NCBI GenBank assembly: GCA_021604865.1
Contig: BQJU01000065.1
Coordinates: 1-41,242, forward strand
Length of the DNA stretch: 41,242 bases
Source: Saprospiraceae bacterium
GTDB lineage: Bacteria > Bacteroidota > Bacteroidia > Chitinophagales > Saprospiraceae
Direction: 5' to 3'
How positions within the stretch are numbered: position 1 is the first letter of the stretch; each line of letters opens with the position of its first letter. The notes beneath the pieces were generated by a model. The model was given only the letters and a program-made list of their open reading frames with translations. It did not search any database and was not told the DNA's origin. A program made the translations under genes and the position numbers. Of this stretch, positions 16,778-25,738 are shown in pieces.

Positions 16778-18235
16778 TCACTCCTCAATCACGACCTTCT
16801 CCGTCCGCTGCCAATTGTCACCACTAATGCGCAATAAGTAAAAACCCGCTTGTATCGCATCAGGAATATCAAAAGTCAGTTGCGTTCCACCCGCAGCAAT
16901 ATAAGAGTTATCAGTGCTTAAACGGGTCAAAGACCGTCCGGTAAGGTCTACCAACTCTACTTTAACGTTACTTTGGCTTTCTATTAAGTTTATATTGATA
17001 TTCAGCACGCCATTGGTCGGATTGGGATAGATATGCAATTCGCTCACAATAGATGGATCATTAACGGCCGTAGTAGAGCTCAAACAACTGACAATGCTTT
17101 CTTCACGATCACTGCAAACATCACCAGGACCTTGAATCACAAAGAGCCCTTCTTGCATGTCTGAAATCAGAATATTGCCTGAAGGCAGAAAGGGATAAAC
17201 GCCCCAGGCACCTTCATAATTATTATCGTGTGGGAGCAGAGAAGTATCATAATATAGTACCCGCTGTGGATTTACCGGATCAGAGATGTCGTAAATTTGT
17301 AAGCCATCATAATAATAAGAGGAATACAAATAGTTGCAGGCTACGATTTGGTTGTGTGGAATACTCAGATTGAGGTTGTCATTAGCCTCCGCATTAAATG
17401 TATTAACCGTTATCAGGTTTTCCGGCTCTGTAATATCTACAACCTTGATATCATAGCCCCAGTTTTCATCACCAAGGTAATAATATTGCATATCGGTAGT
17501 AGGCCAACCCGAATGATTGTAACCCGCAAAAGGATAATTTTGCATAATGCCCAGGGTCACTGGATTTGTCGGGTTTCTAAAATCTACCATGGCCATTCCG
17601 TCATTACCGCAATTCATAAAGCCGATACCGTCATGCACATAGCCATCGTGTACATGGCCCGCATCCAAACCTCCGAAGTTGTTGAATTCTCCTTCAAATT
17701 TGGGGTCCACCGGATCAGTAATATCATACACCCGCATTGCTGAGTTGAATTGTGGTCCACCAAATAAAGCAAAGGTATAGAGTCGTGCCCGTACGGTATC
17801 AATAAAAATATTGTGTGATCGTTTAATCAGTTCATCTGAATCGTAAACGACTGAAACGGAATCAGGCAGGGAGGAAATGTCCATAATCTGCATCGTGCTA
17901 TTACCTTCGTCACAAACGGCATAAAGGTAACAACCATAATTGTGGTAATCCCGATGCACCACCTGGCCGCCCTGAGCAGCACCCGCCACAAAATAAACCT
18001 CTTCGGGTTGGCTGGGGTCTGTCACATCAATAAAATGCGTCCCTGCTGTTGATCCAATCACAGCATATTCCTGATTGCCATTCGACAAGCCCCAGATTTC
18101 ATTGTAAGTATTGTTGTAAAATGAAGACCCGACCAGGTCGTCCCTGCTCCAGGTACCTAACAAGGTTGCTTCCTGCGCCTGCCCAAAAAGGAGAAAAGGC
18201 ATGCTATAAATTAGTACGGTCAATAACTTTTTCAT
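16778..18235 (-). CDS. Choice-of-anchor B family secreted protein with T9SS sorting domain
   Basis: A 485-aa secreted protein from the ATG at 18235, which opens a signal peptide (MKKLLTVLIYSMPFLLFGQ). The body (about 20-380) is a beta-propeller of LVIVD-type repeats: IDVTDPSQPEEV, MQIMDISSLPDSV, RVYDITDPVDPKF, VKVVDITEPENLI and LQIYDISDPVNP. This is the choice-of-anchor B family. A type A sorting domain ends the protein (about 405-485: LHIYPNPTNGVLNININ, VELVDLTGRSL, AGFYLLRISGD, KVVIEE), so it is exported by T9SS and attached or released at the cell surface. The frame extends upstream to 18301, but that addition lacks a signal peptide. The ligand is unknown. Confidence 0.93.
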   Translation of the reverse strand: MKKLLTVLIYSMPFLLFGQAQEATLLGTWSRDDLVGSSFYNNTYNEIWGLSNGNQEYAVIGSTAGTHFIDVTDPSQPEEVYFVAGAAQGGQVVHRDYHNYGCYLYAVCDEGNSTMQIMDISSLPDSVSVVYDSDELIKRSHNIFIDTVRARLYTFALFGGPQFNSAMRVYDITDPVDPKFEGEFNNFGGLDAGHVHDGYVHDGIGFMNCGNDGMAMVDFRNPTNPVTLGIMQNYPFAGYNHSGWPTTDMQYYYLGDENWGYDIKVVDITEPENLITVNTFNAEANDNLNLSIPHNQIVACNYLYSSYYYDGLQIYDISDPVNPQRVLYYDTSLLPHDNNYEGAWGVYPFLPSGNILISDMQEGLFVIQGPGDVCSDREESIVSCLSSTTAVNDPSIVSELHIYPNPTNGVLNININLIESQSNVKVELVDLTGRSLTRLSTDNSYIAAGGTQLTFDIPDAIQAGFYLLRISGDNWQRTEKVVIEE

Positions 18236-18316
18236 GTAACTTTTTTTTTTGGTGTGTACTTGTTTTCCAAAGAGCCGGCCTCTAAAGAAACTCTTAGACA
18301 AGCGCTGATCGGAAAA

Positions 18317-19120
18317 TTAAAGACCAAGTACTGCCGGATTCATACCCATATTTGAAAACCCGCCATCATGATATAGATTTTGCATGTTTACCATACGGGT
18401 TAAATCAGAAAACATCGATACACAATAATCAGCACAGGCTTCTGCCGGAGCATTACCCAGCGGTGACATCTTATCGGCATAACCGAAAAATTCGTCAAAA
18501 CCTTTGACGCCACTACCCGCTGTAGTCCATGTCGGCGACTGTGAAATGGTGTTCACACGTACCTTTTTTGCCGTACCAAAATGATAGCCAAAGCTACGAG
18601 CAAAAGATTCTAGCAGTGCTTTGGATTCCGCCATTTCATTATAATCCGGGAAAGTACGTTGAGCAGCAATGTAGGTAAGGGCAAGGATGGAACCCCATTC
18701 CTTCATCGCGTCCATGTGCCAGAGGGTTTGCATAACGCGGTGAAAGGAAATTGCGGAAATGTCAAAAGTCTTTTGCATCCAGTCGTACTTCAGGTCCGTA
18801 TAGGGACGTCCCTTGCGTACATTGATGGACATCCCGATAGAGTGTAACACAAAATCGAGTTTTCCACCCATGACTTCCATGGATTTGGTGAAAAGAGCCT
18901 CCAGATCCTCCATGCTGGTGGCATCAGCGGGAATAATCTCGGCATTCAACCGTTCCCCTAATTCATTGATCTGCCCGAAGCGTAAGGCTACAGGGGCATT
19001 AGTCAGCGTAATTTGTGCACCTTCTTCTACACAACGCTCCGCCACTTTCCAGGCGATAGACTTGTCATCTAATGCGCCAAAAATGACGCCTTTTTTTCCT
19101 GCTAATAAGTTATTTGCCAT
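18317..19120 (-). CDS. fabI: Enoyl-[acyl-carrier-protein] reductase (NADH), FabI type
   Basis: Catalyses the last reductive step of fatty-acid elongation in the cytosol. The 267-aa SDR-fold protein shows the FabI features: GVIFGALDDKSIAW at the cofactor site, LHSIGMS, and the catalytic Tyr-x6-Lys in FPDYNEMAESKALLE, with the additional substrate Tyr in LALTYIAAQR. The substrate-binding segment GFDEFFGYADKMSPLG and the closing DGGFSNMGM are also conserved. Bacteroidota rely on FabI-type reductases, so it is probably essential. The ATG at 19120 matches the family N-terminus. It is downstream of recN on the same strand, separated by palindromic repeats. Confidence 0.93.
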   Translation of the reverse strand: MANNLLAGKKGVIFGALDDKSIAWKVAERCVEEGAQITLTNAPVALRFGQINELGERLNAEIIPADATSMEDLEALFTKSMEVMGGKLDFVLHSIGMSINVRKGRPYTDLKYDWMQKTFDISAISFHRVMQTLWHMDAMKEWGSILALTYIAAQRTFPDYNEMAESKALLESFARSFGYHFGTAKKVRVNTISQSPTWTTAGSGVKGFDEFFGYADKMSPLGNAPAEACADYCVSMFSDLTRMVNMQNLYHDGGFSNMGMNPAVLGL

Positions 19121-19152
19121 TGGTTGTTTTTTAGCGGTCTTTTAGAGATTAT

Positions 19153-19205
19153 GGGGGCAACTCCATGGGGTTGCTTTGCTTGTGGGGCAACCACGAGGGT
19201 TGCCC
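19153..19205. repeat. Pair of REP-like GGGCAAC hairpins between recN and fabI
   Basis: GGGGCAACTCCATGGGGTTGC (about 19154-19174) and GGGGCAACCACGAGGGTTGCCC (19184-19205) are adjacent palindromes of the same family as 13548-13568; the second is identical to that site over its core. They follow the recN stop at 19213 on the minus strand. They could protect or attenuate the recN transcript before fabI. Confidence 0.75.
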
Positions 19206-19212
19206 TTACATT

Positions 19213-20871
19213 TTAGGCCAGACTCAACAGTTCTCGCGCATTTTCCAGCGCAGATTCACTAGGTGGACTTTGGCTCAACATCGTCGCAATTGCGCGCACC
19301 CGCTCGTCTTCCGAGAGCAGGCGTACATTGGTTACGGTTCTATCTGTTTTTTCTTTTTTATAGACAAAATAGTGGGCATCCGCTTTGGAAGCTACCTGTG
19401 GAGAATGCGTAATCACCGTCACCTGATGCTGATTGGATAGACTACGCAGGATATTACCCATTTTTAGGGCCACGTCTCCGGAAATACCGGTGTCAATTTC
19501 GTCAAAAATCAGCGTAGGCAAAGGAATGGCACTGGCGACCAGTGATTTGGTGACCAAGGTAAGCCTTGATAATTCTCCACCTGAAGCCACGTTTTTGATC
19601 ATTTGCAGGCGACTACCCTTGTTGGCCCCAAAAAGGAAATAGACTTCATCCAATCCCATTATGCTTAATTGTTCCAGGGCTTCAAAGTTTACTTTCAATT
19701 GAGCGTTTGGCATGGCCAATTGCTGGAGCATTTTCATGACCTGTTGCTCAAATTGAGGGGCTACGTCCTGTCTTCTGCGGCGTAACTCCAGGGCTTTTTC
19801 CCTCAATTGTTTTTCCAGGGTAATACGTTCCTTATTCAGCCGTTCAATTTCTTCACCCATGTCCCCAATAGCGCGTAATTGGATTTCCAGCTGTTCCTGG
19901 ATGGCCAATAATTCCGCGATGGTACTAACCGCATGTTTCTTTTCGAGGCGATAAATCATGTCCAGCCGTTCCTGAACTTCCACAATGCGGGCTTCGTCGT
20001 ATTCCGTAGCGTCGGCAATTCGTTCAAATTCTCCCGAGAGGTCTTCCAATTCTACAATCAGGCCATTGAAACGCTCATACAGCTGCCGGATACGAGCATC
20101 GTGTTTGCCCACCTGGGCCAGAGAATGCCCCATCTCGGTGAGCTGATCAATAACTGACAATTCGCTTTCACCAAGCCCCTGAAAAGTAGCACTTAAGGTG
20201 CGTTTGATATCTTCTGCATGGGTGAGGCGGGAAAGCTCCTCTTCCAGTTCTGTCTGCTCGCTTTCACTCAAGGCTGCCGTATGGAATTCTTCAAGTTGAA
20301 AATTAACAAATTCCAGTTCCCGTTGTGATTGTGCATCCTGCTCGCGCAAAAGAGCCAGCTTACGATCCACTTTTTTAAATTGATGGTATTGTTGCTGATA
20401 GGCCAGCAAATGTTCTTTATTGCCGGCAAGGGCATCAATCATCCTCAGCTGGTAAGAAACCTGATGGATATCCAGGGTTTCAAATTGCTGGTGCAAATCG
20501 ATGAGTGCACCACTTAATTCCTGCAATACTTTTAAGTTGACGGGAGTGTCGTTGATAAAGGCTCTGGATTTGCCTGAAGGCGTAATTTCTCGTCGAATGA
20601 CCAATTCAGAATCGTAATCTATGTCATTTTCATCGAAAAAGGCCTGAAGTGCATATTTCTGGATATCAAAAAATGCTTCCACCACCATTTTTTTTGAGGG
20701 ATCGTATAGGGTCTTGGTATCGGCCCTTTCTCCCATTATCAATCCCAATGCACCAAGGAGAATGGACTTTCCGGCACCCGTTTCCCCTGTAATGATGGTT
20801 AAACCTTTAGAAAATTTAATTTCCAAAGACTCAATGATAGCATAATTCTGTATTTGTAGACTATTGATCAT
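19213..20871 (-). CDS. recN: DNA repair protein RecN
   Basis: SMC-like ATPase acting at DNA double-strand breaks with RecA. The 552-aa protein has an N-terminal ATP-binding half with Walker A in ITGETGAGKSILLGALGLIMG (Lys about 40). Long coiled-coil arms occupy about 150-360, and the C-terminal half carries the ABC signature VASGGELSRLTLV and Walker B LIFDEIDTGISGDVA. The H-loop is in VTVITHSPQVASKADAHY. Length and layout match RecN. The ATG at 20871 begins MINSLQIQNYAII, the family N-terminus. A TAnnTTTG-like box in a dispersed-repeat copy (20921-20928) lies about 50 bp upstream. Confidence 0.96.
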   Translation of the reverse strand: MINSLQIQNYAIIESLEIKFSKGLTIITGETGAGKSILLGALGLIMGERADTKTLYDPSKKMVVEAFFDIQKYALQAFFDENDIDYDSELVIRREITPSGKSRAFINDTPVNLKVLQELSGALIDLHQQFETLDIHQVSYQLRMIDALAGNKEHLLAYQQQYHQFKKVDRKLALLREQDAQSQRELEFVNFQLEEFHTAALSESEQTELEEELSRLTHAEDIKRTLSATFQGLGESELSVIDQLTEMGHSLAQVGKHDARIRQLYERFNGLIVELEDLSGEFERIADATEYDEARIVEVQERLDMIYRLEKKHAVSTIAELLAIQEQLEIQLRAIGDMGEEIERLNKERITLEKQLREKALELRRRRQDVAPQFEQQVMKMLQQLAMPNAQLKVNFEALEQLSIMGLDEVYFLFGANKGSRLQMIKNVASGGELSRLTLVTKSLVASAIPLPTLIFDEIDTGISGDVALKMGNILRSLSNQHQVTVITHSPQVASKADAHYFVYKKEKTDRTVTNVRLLSEDERVRAIATMLSQSPPSESALENARELLSLA

Positions 20872-20913
20872 ATATGGTTATAAATCGATTCTTTAGGGGC
20901 TTGGGGTTAATGT

Positions 20914-20932
20914 TGGCCTCCAAACATACTTT
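20914..20932 (-). promoter_or_regulatory. Possible recN promoter -7 box inside a dispersed-repeat copy
   Basis: GGCCTCCAAACATACTTTA is a copy of the dispersed repeat. On the minus strand its CAAACATA (20921-20928) reads TATGTTTG, an exact match to the Bacteroidota -7 consensus TAnnTTTG, 50 bp upstream of the recN ATG. No clear -33 TTTG is seen, so this is a suggestion only. Confidence 0.35.
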
Positions 20933-20991
20933 AAAATCTGATCCACAGGTTATAATGCCGCAAATTTAATCGTTTTGAGGATAAAACCATT

Positions 20992-20999
20992 ATTTTTGC
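20992..20999 (+). promoter_or_regulatory. Possible promoter -7 box (TATTTTTG) for the small lipoprotein gene
   Basis: TATTTTTG matches the Bacteroidota -7 consensus TAnnTTTG and lies 55 bp before the ATG at 21055. A TTTTG at 20974-20978 is too close to be a standard -33 element, which weakens the call. Confidence 0.35.
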
Positions 21000-21054
21000 C
21001 GATCCATAGGTCAAATTTAGATCTATGGTTTTATCCATAAAATATATTGACCTC

Positions 21055-21534
21055 ATGAAGAGAATGCCTTTTTTTCTATTTGTTGCCCTCCTTATAGGAG
21101 CCTGTCAGCAAGATACTGGTCCCCAATGGACCCAACTGGATTTGATGTCTTACGGTATACCGCTGAACATTGCGGCACCCGATAGTGCAAAAGTCAAAAC
21201 TACTGATCTTGGATTAATGAAAGACATAACCATACAGGAAGGTAAGGATTATTATGTTCAGCTTTATGCTTCCTCTGCTTCCACTAACGACATTGCGAAG
21301 ATCAAAGCAGATCAACTCAGCGAAGTCAAAAGCAATCGCTTTTTCTCTAAAATTGTTAAAGAGGAAACCGATGGTTTCATTTACGAAACATCCATTGACT
21401 CTTCTAATATTAATTATGGATTCAGGTACATTTATCTGCAGGGAGATATGGAATATATTTTCCAAACCGGGCTAATCGGTACTTTTACACAGGAGCAGAC
21501 GGAAAGAATGTATGAGGCTGTAAAGCAAAAATAA
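21055..21534 (+). CDS. Hypothetical lipoprotein
   Basis: A 159-aa protein from the ATG at 21055. It opens with a lipoprotein signal, MKRMPFFLFVALLIGAC, with a good lipobox (LIGAC, Cys about residue 17). The mature part is a single small domain of about 140 residues with alternating strands and helices. I do not recognise a family. The frame could start at 21025, but that places ten extra residues before the signal peptide. It is transcribed divergently from recN and closed by a strong terminator 30 bp downstream, so it is monocistronic. Probable location: envelope. Confidence 0.8.
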   Translation: MKRMPFFLFVALLIGACQQDTGPQWTQLDLMSYGIPLNIAAPDSAKVKTTDLGLMKDITIQEGKDYYVQLYASSASTNDIAKIKADQLSEVKSNRFFSKIVKEETDGFIYETSIDSSNINYGFRYIYLQGDMEYIFQTGLIGTFTQEQTERMYEAVKQK

Positions 21535-21562
21535 GAACAATCGAACTCACTAAGGGACAAGA

Positions 21563-21600
21563 AAAAAGGGCTTCCACATTGCTGTGAAAGCCCTTTTTTT
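21563..21600 (+). terminator. Rho-independent terminator of the lipoprotein gene
   Basis: GGGCTTCCACA and TGTGAAAGCCC form an 11-bp stem with one mismatch and a TTGC loop (21568-21593), followed by seven Ts. An A-run precedes the stem, so it may work in both directions. The following stretch, 21601-21890, holds no gene or recognisable element. Confidence 0.92.
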
Positions 21601-21890
21601 AGGATGTTTCGTTGTTTAAAAGCTCAACATTAAAGAGCAATAGGATTAATAATAGGATGCTGAGGATAATCATGGGGTGTACAGTTTTTCAGCGTGGGAT
21701 TGTATAATCCGCCCACAAAAGGGTTTAGAAAATTCGATAATTGCCGTGTAAAATTGCCATTTATTCGCAAGGTAATCGGGGGGTCAAAAAAACCGTAGAC
21801 TGTATGTCAATGAGACTTTAAATTTGATGCAAGTTAACCTTAAAAGCAGGACTTGTCAAGAGGGGGAGCTTGAAGGGGAGGCGTATTGGT

Positions 21891-21927
21891 ATAAAAAATA
21901 ACCGGTAGCCTAAGCCACCGGTTATTT
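21891..21927 (-). terminator. Rho-independent terminator of the superoxide dismutase gene
   Basis: AAATAACCGGT (21896-21906) pairs perfectly with ACCGGTTATTT (21917-21927) around a 10-nt loop. On the minus strand it is followed by a T-rich run (As at 21893-21898 on the plus strand). It starts 24 bp after the SOD stop codon. Confidence 0.9.
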
Positions 21928-21950
21928 AAAAATATATGTTTCTCCTTGAT

Positions 21951-22583
21951 TTAGAACTTAGAAGCTCCATCATTGGCATTGTTATACCGCTCGGAAACTT
22001 CTGCCCAGTTGATCACATTAAAAAAAGCACCAATGTAATCGGGGCGACGGTTCTGGTAATTCAGGTAGTAAGCATGTTCCCAAACGTCTAATCCCAGAAT
22101 AGGGGTTCCTTGTTTATCCGCTACATCCATCAGTGGATTATCTTGATTTGGCGTAGAAGTAATAAACAGTTTGTCATTTTTATCAGCACATAGCCATGCC
22201 CATCCTGAACCAAAACGAGTACCAGCAGCATCGGAGAATTGCTTTTTAAAATCGTCAAAAGACCCGAAATCGCGCATAATGGCCTTGTGGATATTCATGC
22301 GTTCAGAAGGCTCTCCACCACCATCAGGTGACATGACCGACCAAAATAGGCTGTGGTTATAAAATCCTCCTCCGTTATTCCTGACTGCTCCTGAGTGTTT
22401 AGATACTCCTGCCAGGATTTCTTTGATGCTTTTTTTCTCCAGGTCGGTACCCTTAATGGCATCGTTTAATTTACTGGTATACCCTGCATGGTGTTTGCTA
22501 TGGTGGATTTCCATCGTACGCGCATCAATGTGTGGTTCCAATGCATCGTAAGCGTATGGTAAATCGGGAAGTTGGAAAGCCAT
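21951..22583 (-). CDS. Superoxide dismutase, Fe/Mn family (Mn-type features)
   Basis: Converts superoxide to oxygen and hydrogen peroxide, probably in the cytosol as no signal peptide is present. The 210-aa protein has all four metal ligands: His 27 in [10 protein letters not shown], the His in FYNHSLFW, and the Asp and His in [12 protein letters not shown]. The second-sphere Gln in [11 protein letters not shown] and the NNGGGFYNH segment point to Mn rather than Fe, though cambialistic use is possible. Opening [16 protein letters not shown] is classic. It is monocistronic, with its own terminator. The ATG at 22583 is unambiguous. Confidence 0.95.
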   Translation of the reverse strand: MAFQLPDLPYAYDALEPHIDARTMEIHHSKHHAGYTSKLNDAIKGTDLEKKSIKEILAGVSKHSGAVRNNGGGFYNHSLFWSVMSPDGGGEPSERMNIHKAIMRDFGSFDDFKKQFSDAAGTRFGSGWAWLCADKNDKLFITSTPNQDNPLMDVADKQGTPILGLDVWEHAYYLNYQNRRPDYIGAFFNVINWAEVSERYNNANDGASKF

Positions 22584-22692
22584 AAATATGGATTTTTTAA
22601 GATGAATTAATTATTTTGATTAATGAAGTTGTTTAACAACTTGAACTACAAAAACAACAGCAGGTTATCACCTTTTGTTTGTTTTGAACGGC

Positions 22693-22700
22693 CAAATATA
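22693..22700 (-). promoter_or_regulatory. Possible SOD promoter -7 box (TATATTTG)
   Basis: On the minus strand the sequence reads TATATTTG, matching TAnnTTTG, about 110 bp upstream of the SOD start. No convincing -33 element is visible. Confidence 0.3.
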
Positions 22701-22841
22701 CAATGCTTTGCAGGAAGTTGTTAATGGAGAAGTAGAAGAAATGGCTGACTACGCAAAGCTTCGCCGCCCAAAGGAAGGATTGGAAAGATTTACTCTGGTG
22801 TAAACCACCGTTTCGGGAATCTACAAGAAAGTGTTTTTTTT

Positions 22842-22880
22842 CACCGCAGAGGCGCAGGGGACGCGGAGTTTCGCGGCGTA
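22842..22880. repeat. Fragment of a CGCAGAGGCGCAG-type intergenic repeat
   Basis: CACCGCAGAGGCGCAGGGG followed by ACGCGGAGTTTCGCGGCG resembles the short GC-rich 'CGCAGAGGCGCAGAG' repeats that are scattered in many environmental bacterial genomes. It lies in the 726-bp gene-free gap between SOD and fumC. The 91-aa open frame that covers it does not look like a protein. Confidence 0.45.
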
Positions 22881-22969
22881 GTTTTTTGAAGTCCAATCCC
22901 TTATACATTTAGCTGGGAACTGAAAATCGAGAGATAGACACACTTTGCTGGACACTCCCACCGTTTCCG

Positions 22970-23160
22970 CCCTAAACCTCCTAAACCTACCTAAACCCAC
23001 CTAAACCTTCTAAACCACCTAAACCTTCTAAACCTTCTAAACCCACCTAAACCTGGATCCCAGAAAAAAATGAAAGAATCGAAAAGAGCCACTCCGCCCT
23101 AAACCTCCTAAACCTTCTAAACTTCCCAAAACCTACTTCCCAAAACCTTTCTAAACCTAC
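22970..23160. repeat. Irregular CTAAAC short-period repeat in two blocks
   Basis: Two arrays of CTAAAC cores spaced 9-10 bp lie in the SOD-fumC gap. The first (about 22970-23055) has nine cores joined by CCTC, CTAC, CCAC and CTT linkers; the second (about 23097-23160) has fewer and is degenerate. Both begin with CCGCCCTAAACCTCCTAAAC, so one block is probably a copy of the other. One strand is nearly G-free. No protein is encoded. It resembles a telomere-like or slippage-prone microsatellite. Confidence 0.85.
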
Positions 23161-23208
23161 TTCCTTCCCATTTGTACATTTCTTCTACCAGAAAAATACT
23201 TAAATTCC

Positions 23209-23216
23209 TAACTTTG
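23209..23216 (+). promoter_or_regulatory. Likely fumC promoter -7 box (TAACTTTG)
   Basis: TAACTTTG is an exact match to the Bacteroidota -7 consensus TAnnTTTG, 94 bp upstream of the fumC ATG and just downstream of the CTAAAC repeats. The -33 element is weak. Confidence 0.45.
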
Positions 23217-23309
23217 TAACCAGTCAAATAATAAAGTTGTTTAGGATTTCCTCGCATAGAGCAGAAAAGCTTAAATAGTGTCAATTAATTTCCACAAAAA
23301 ATACGAAAC

Positions 23310-24704
23310 ATGGAATTTAGAAAGGAAAAAGACAGCATGGGATATATTGATGTAGCTGTTGATAGATACTGGGCTGCCCAGACCCAACGATCCATGGAAA
23401 ATTTTAAAATTGGCGGTCACCGGATGCCGATTGAAATCATCCAGGCATTTGCATATCTCAAGAAAGCTGCGGCACTGACCAATCGGGAGGCAGGTGTTTT
23501 ATCGGCTGAAAAGGCGGAGATGATTGCAAAAGTATGTGAGGAAATTCTGGAGGGAAAGCTCGACGACCATTTTCCTTTAGTTGTTTGGCAAACCGGTTCG
23601 GGTACGCAATCCAATATGAATGTTAATGAGGTGGTGGCAAATCGGGCTCATGTTTTGCAAGGTGGCAAGCTGACTGATGAACAAAAAGTATTGCATCCCA
23701 ATGATGATGTCAATAAATCGCAGTCTTCCAACGATACTTTTCCAACGGCCATGCACATTGCGGCTTATAAAATGTTGGTGGAAACAACCATTCCCGGTAT
23801 TGAAGCCCTTCGCGATACCCTAAATGCCAAGTCCAAAGCATTTATGAATGTAGTAAAAATCGGCCGTACTCACTTTATGGATGCCACCCCGGTGACGGTA
23901 GGGCAGGAGCTTTCGGGTTATGTGTCCCAACTGAATCACGGACTAAAGGCTATACACAATACCCTGGACCATCTTGCCGAACTGGCCCTTGGCGGTACGG
24001 CTGTGGGCACGGGCCTGAATACCCCACCCCAATATTCGGAAAATGTAGCCAAACACATTGCTGATCTAACCGGCTTACCCTTTGTTACTGCTGAAAATAA
24101 ATTTGAAGCCCTGGCCGCCCATGACGCTATCGTGGAGGCCCATGGAGCATTAAAAACGGTGGCCTGCTCGCTCATGAAAATTGGCAATGACATTCGTATG
24201 CTGGCGTCCGGTCCGCGTTCGGGTATTGGCGAGTTGAAAATTCCTGAGAATGAACCTGGCTCCTCCATTATGCCCGGCAAAGTCAACCCTACTCAATCCG
24301 AAGCACTGACTATGGCTATGGCGCAAGTGGTGGGTAATGACGTAGCCATCAATATTGGTGGTATGACGGGCCATTTTGAACTCAATGTATTTAAGCCAAT
24401 GATGATTTTCAATTTCCTGACCTCTGCGCGACTGATTGGTGATGCTTGCCAAAGCTTCAATGAGCATTGTGCTGTAGGCATTGAACCCAATAACAAACGC
24501 ATCAAAGAACACCTCAATAATTCCCTGATGCTGGTCACGGCCCTCAATACAAAAATCGGCTATGACAAGGCCGCCAATATTGCCAAAAAGGCTTATAAAG
24601 AGGATAAAACCCTCAAGCAGGCTGCCGTAGAACTGGGTTACCTGACCGAAGCGGAATTCGACAAATGGGTGCGCCCGGAAGATATGATTGGCGGTTTGAG
24701 ATAA
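23310..24704 (+). CDS. fumC: Fumarate hydratase class II
   Basis: Converts fumarate to L-malate in the TCA cycle, as a cytosolic homotetramer without an iron-sulfur cluster. The 464-aa length is typical. Key motifs: [13 protein letters not shown] near the N-terminus, the [14 protein letters not shown] region (about 98-111), [13 protein letters not shown], the [16 protein letters not shown] segment with the catalytic His, and the superfamily signature [13 protein letters not shown] (about 318-330) that contains the catalytic-loop Ser. The C-terminal FumC_C domain follows, ending [10 protein letters not shown]. It is convergent with the AraC-family gene, with only five bases between stop codons. 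Confidence 0.97.
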   Translation: MEFRKEKDSMGYIDVAVDRYWAAQTQRSMENFKIGGHRMPIEIIQAFAYLKKAAALTNREAGVLSAEKAEMIAKVCEEILEGKLDDHFPLVVWQTGSGTQSNMNVNEVVANRAHVLQGGKLTDEQKVLHPNDDVNKSQSSNDTFPTAMHIAAYKMLVETTIPGIEALRDTLNAKSKAFMNVVKIGRTHFMDATPVTVGQELSGYVSQLNHGLKAIHNTLDHLAELALGGTAVGTGLNTPPQYSENVAKHIADLTGLPFVTAENKFEALAAHDAIVEAHGALKTVACSLMKIGNDIRMLASGPRSGIGELKIPENEPGSSIMPGKVNPTQSEALTMAMAQVVGNDVAINIGGMTGHFELNVFKPMMIFNFLTSARLIGDACQSFNEHCAVGIEPNNKRIKEHLNNSLMLVTALNTKIGYDKAANIAKKAYKEDKTLKQAAVELGYLTEAEFDKWVRPEDMIGGLR

Positions 24705-24709
24705 GCCTA

Positions 24710-25627
24710 TTATAATACCTCCTCCCGATAGGCAGAAGGTGCCACTGCAAACATCTTTCTGAAAGTTTTGGTAAAAGATCGCCGGTCACAAAACCCAAGT
24801 GCGCAGGCGATCTCTTCCATGCTATAATTCTTTTTGAGCATGGATTTCGCCTTTTCGAGTCGTAGGTGGAGCACATGCCGGTAAGGCGTCAGTCCATACA
24901 CCTCTTTGTAGGCACGCAGTAAATGGTATTTTGACAACATGGCTTCCCGCGCCAACTGATCCAGCTGGATGTCGCTGGTAAAGTGGTTCAGAATATAACG
25001 ATGAGCCAAACTTAGCCGACGGTATAATTCTTCTCGGGTAGACTGGCGGGTAGCAGAAATACGGTTGATCTGTTCGTTGATCTTTTCCTGGCTTAGGATT
25101 AGCTTTTCGGCCATCGTAAGGTAAATCTGGTTGTAATCAATTTCTTTCTGATAAAAATTTGTCTGGAGTCTGGGAATTAACTGGGCAAGATACTGCCCCA
25201 ATTCATTTTCTTCCAGGGTATATATTTTTTCTAAAAATTGCGGCTCCACGAAATATCCCTTTTCAGGATTGTCCAACAATGCCTCCTCTGTTTTGGTTAG
25301 TTTGTTCCAGGCGGCCTCCATGACCTCTTGGCCGAGATAAAGACAAAAGGCTTCTACTGGCTCTCGAGATTTTAGGTGGCAGGAAAACTCCTGATGGCGG
25401 TTGACCACCAGGTATTTGCCGTTGGAAACGGTGCGCACACCATCGCGGAAATAATAATTTTCTTCTCCTTTCCAACCCACCTTAATAGACAGGCCAGAGT
25501 CGGGTACCTCTTTTTCAAATTCCCGAAGTCTGGAATGAATAATTACATTCTCAAAGTTCAAATTGAACTGTTTCAAATTATCGGTAAAGCGGATCACTCC
25601 ACTACTACCTGGCAAAAGCATAGTCAT
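24710..25627 (-). CDS. AraC-family transcriptional regulator
   Basis: A 305-aa DNA-binding regulator. The N-terminal 180 residues are an effector or dimerisation domain that I cannot assign to a ligand. The C-terminal AraC HTH domain (about 205-303) has both helix-turn-helix motifs: IQLDQLAREAMLSKYHLLRAYKE, then MEEIACALGFCDRRSFTKTFRK with the usual PSAYRE close. In LGFCDRRSF the family's usual LGF-x-[DS]-x-S-x-F pattern is kept. Its target is unknown; the stop is five bases from that of fumC, which reflects convergent packing rather than a functional tie. Confidence 0.93.
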   Translation of the reverse strand: MTMLLPGSSGVIRFTDNLKQFNLNFENVIIHSRLREFEKEVPDSGLSIKVGWKGEENYYFRDGVRTVSNGKYLVVNRHQEFSCHLKSREPVEAFCLYLGQEVMEAAWNKLTKTEEALLDNPEKGYFVEPQFLEKIYTLEENELGQYLAQLIPRLQTNFYQKEIDYNQIYLTMAEKLILSQEKINEQINRISATRQSTREELYRRLSLAHRYILNHFTSDIQLDQLAREAMLSKYHLLRAYKEVYGLTPYRHVLHLRLEKAKSMLKKNYSMEEIACALGFCDRRSFTKTFRKMFAVAPSAYREEVL

Positions 25628-25738
25628 AGCCTGGAAGTTTTAATCGTGAAATGACGAATGTGGCAATGTTGATTATTGATGATGTATAAAGCACACCTTT
25701 CCCAGCGGATGTACTTTACAATTAGTGAGAGCAAGTAA

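Noticed and set aside
22633-22908. 91-codon minus-strand open frame in the SOD-fumC gap
   Set aside because: Covers a repeat fragment, ends in a CCCFCSSSC tail, has no family resemblance; treated as noncoding.
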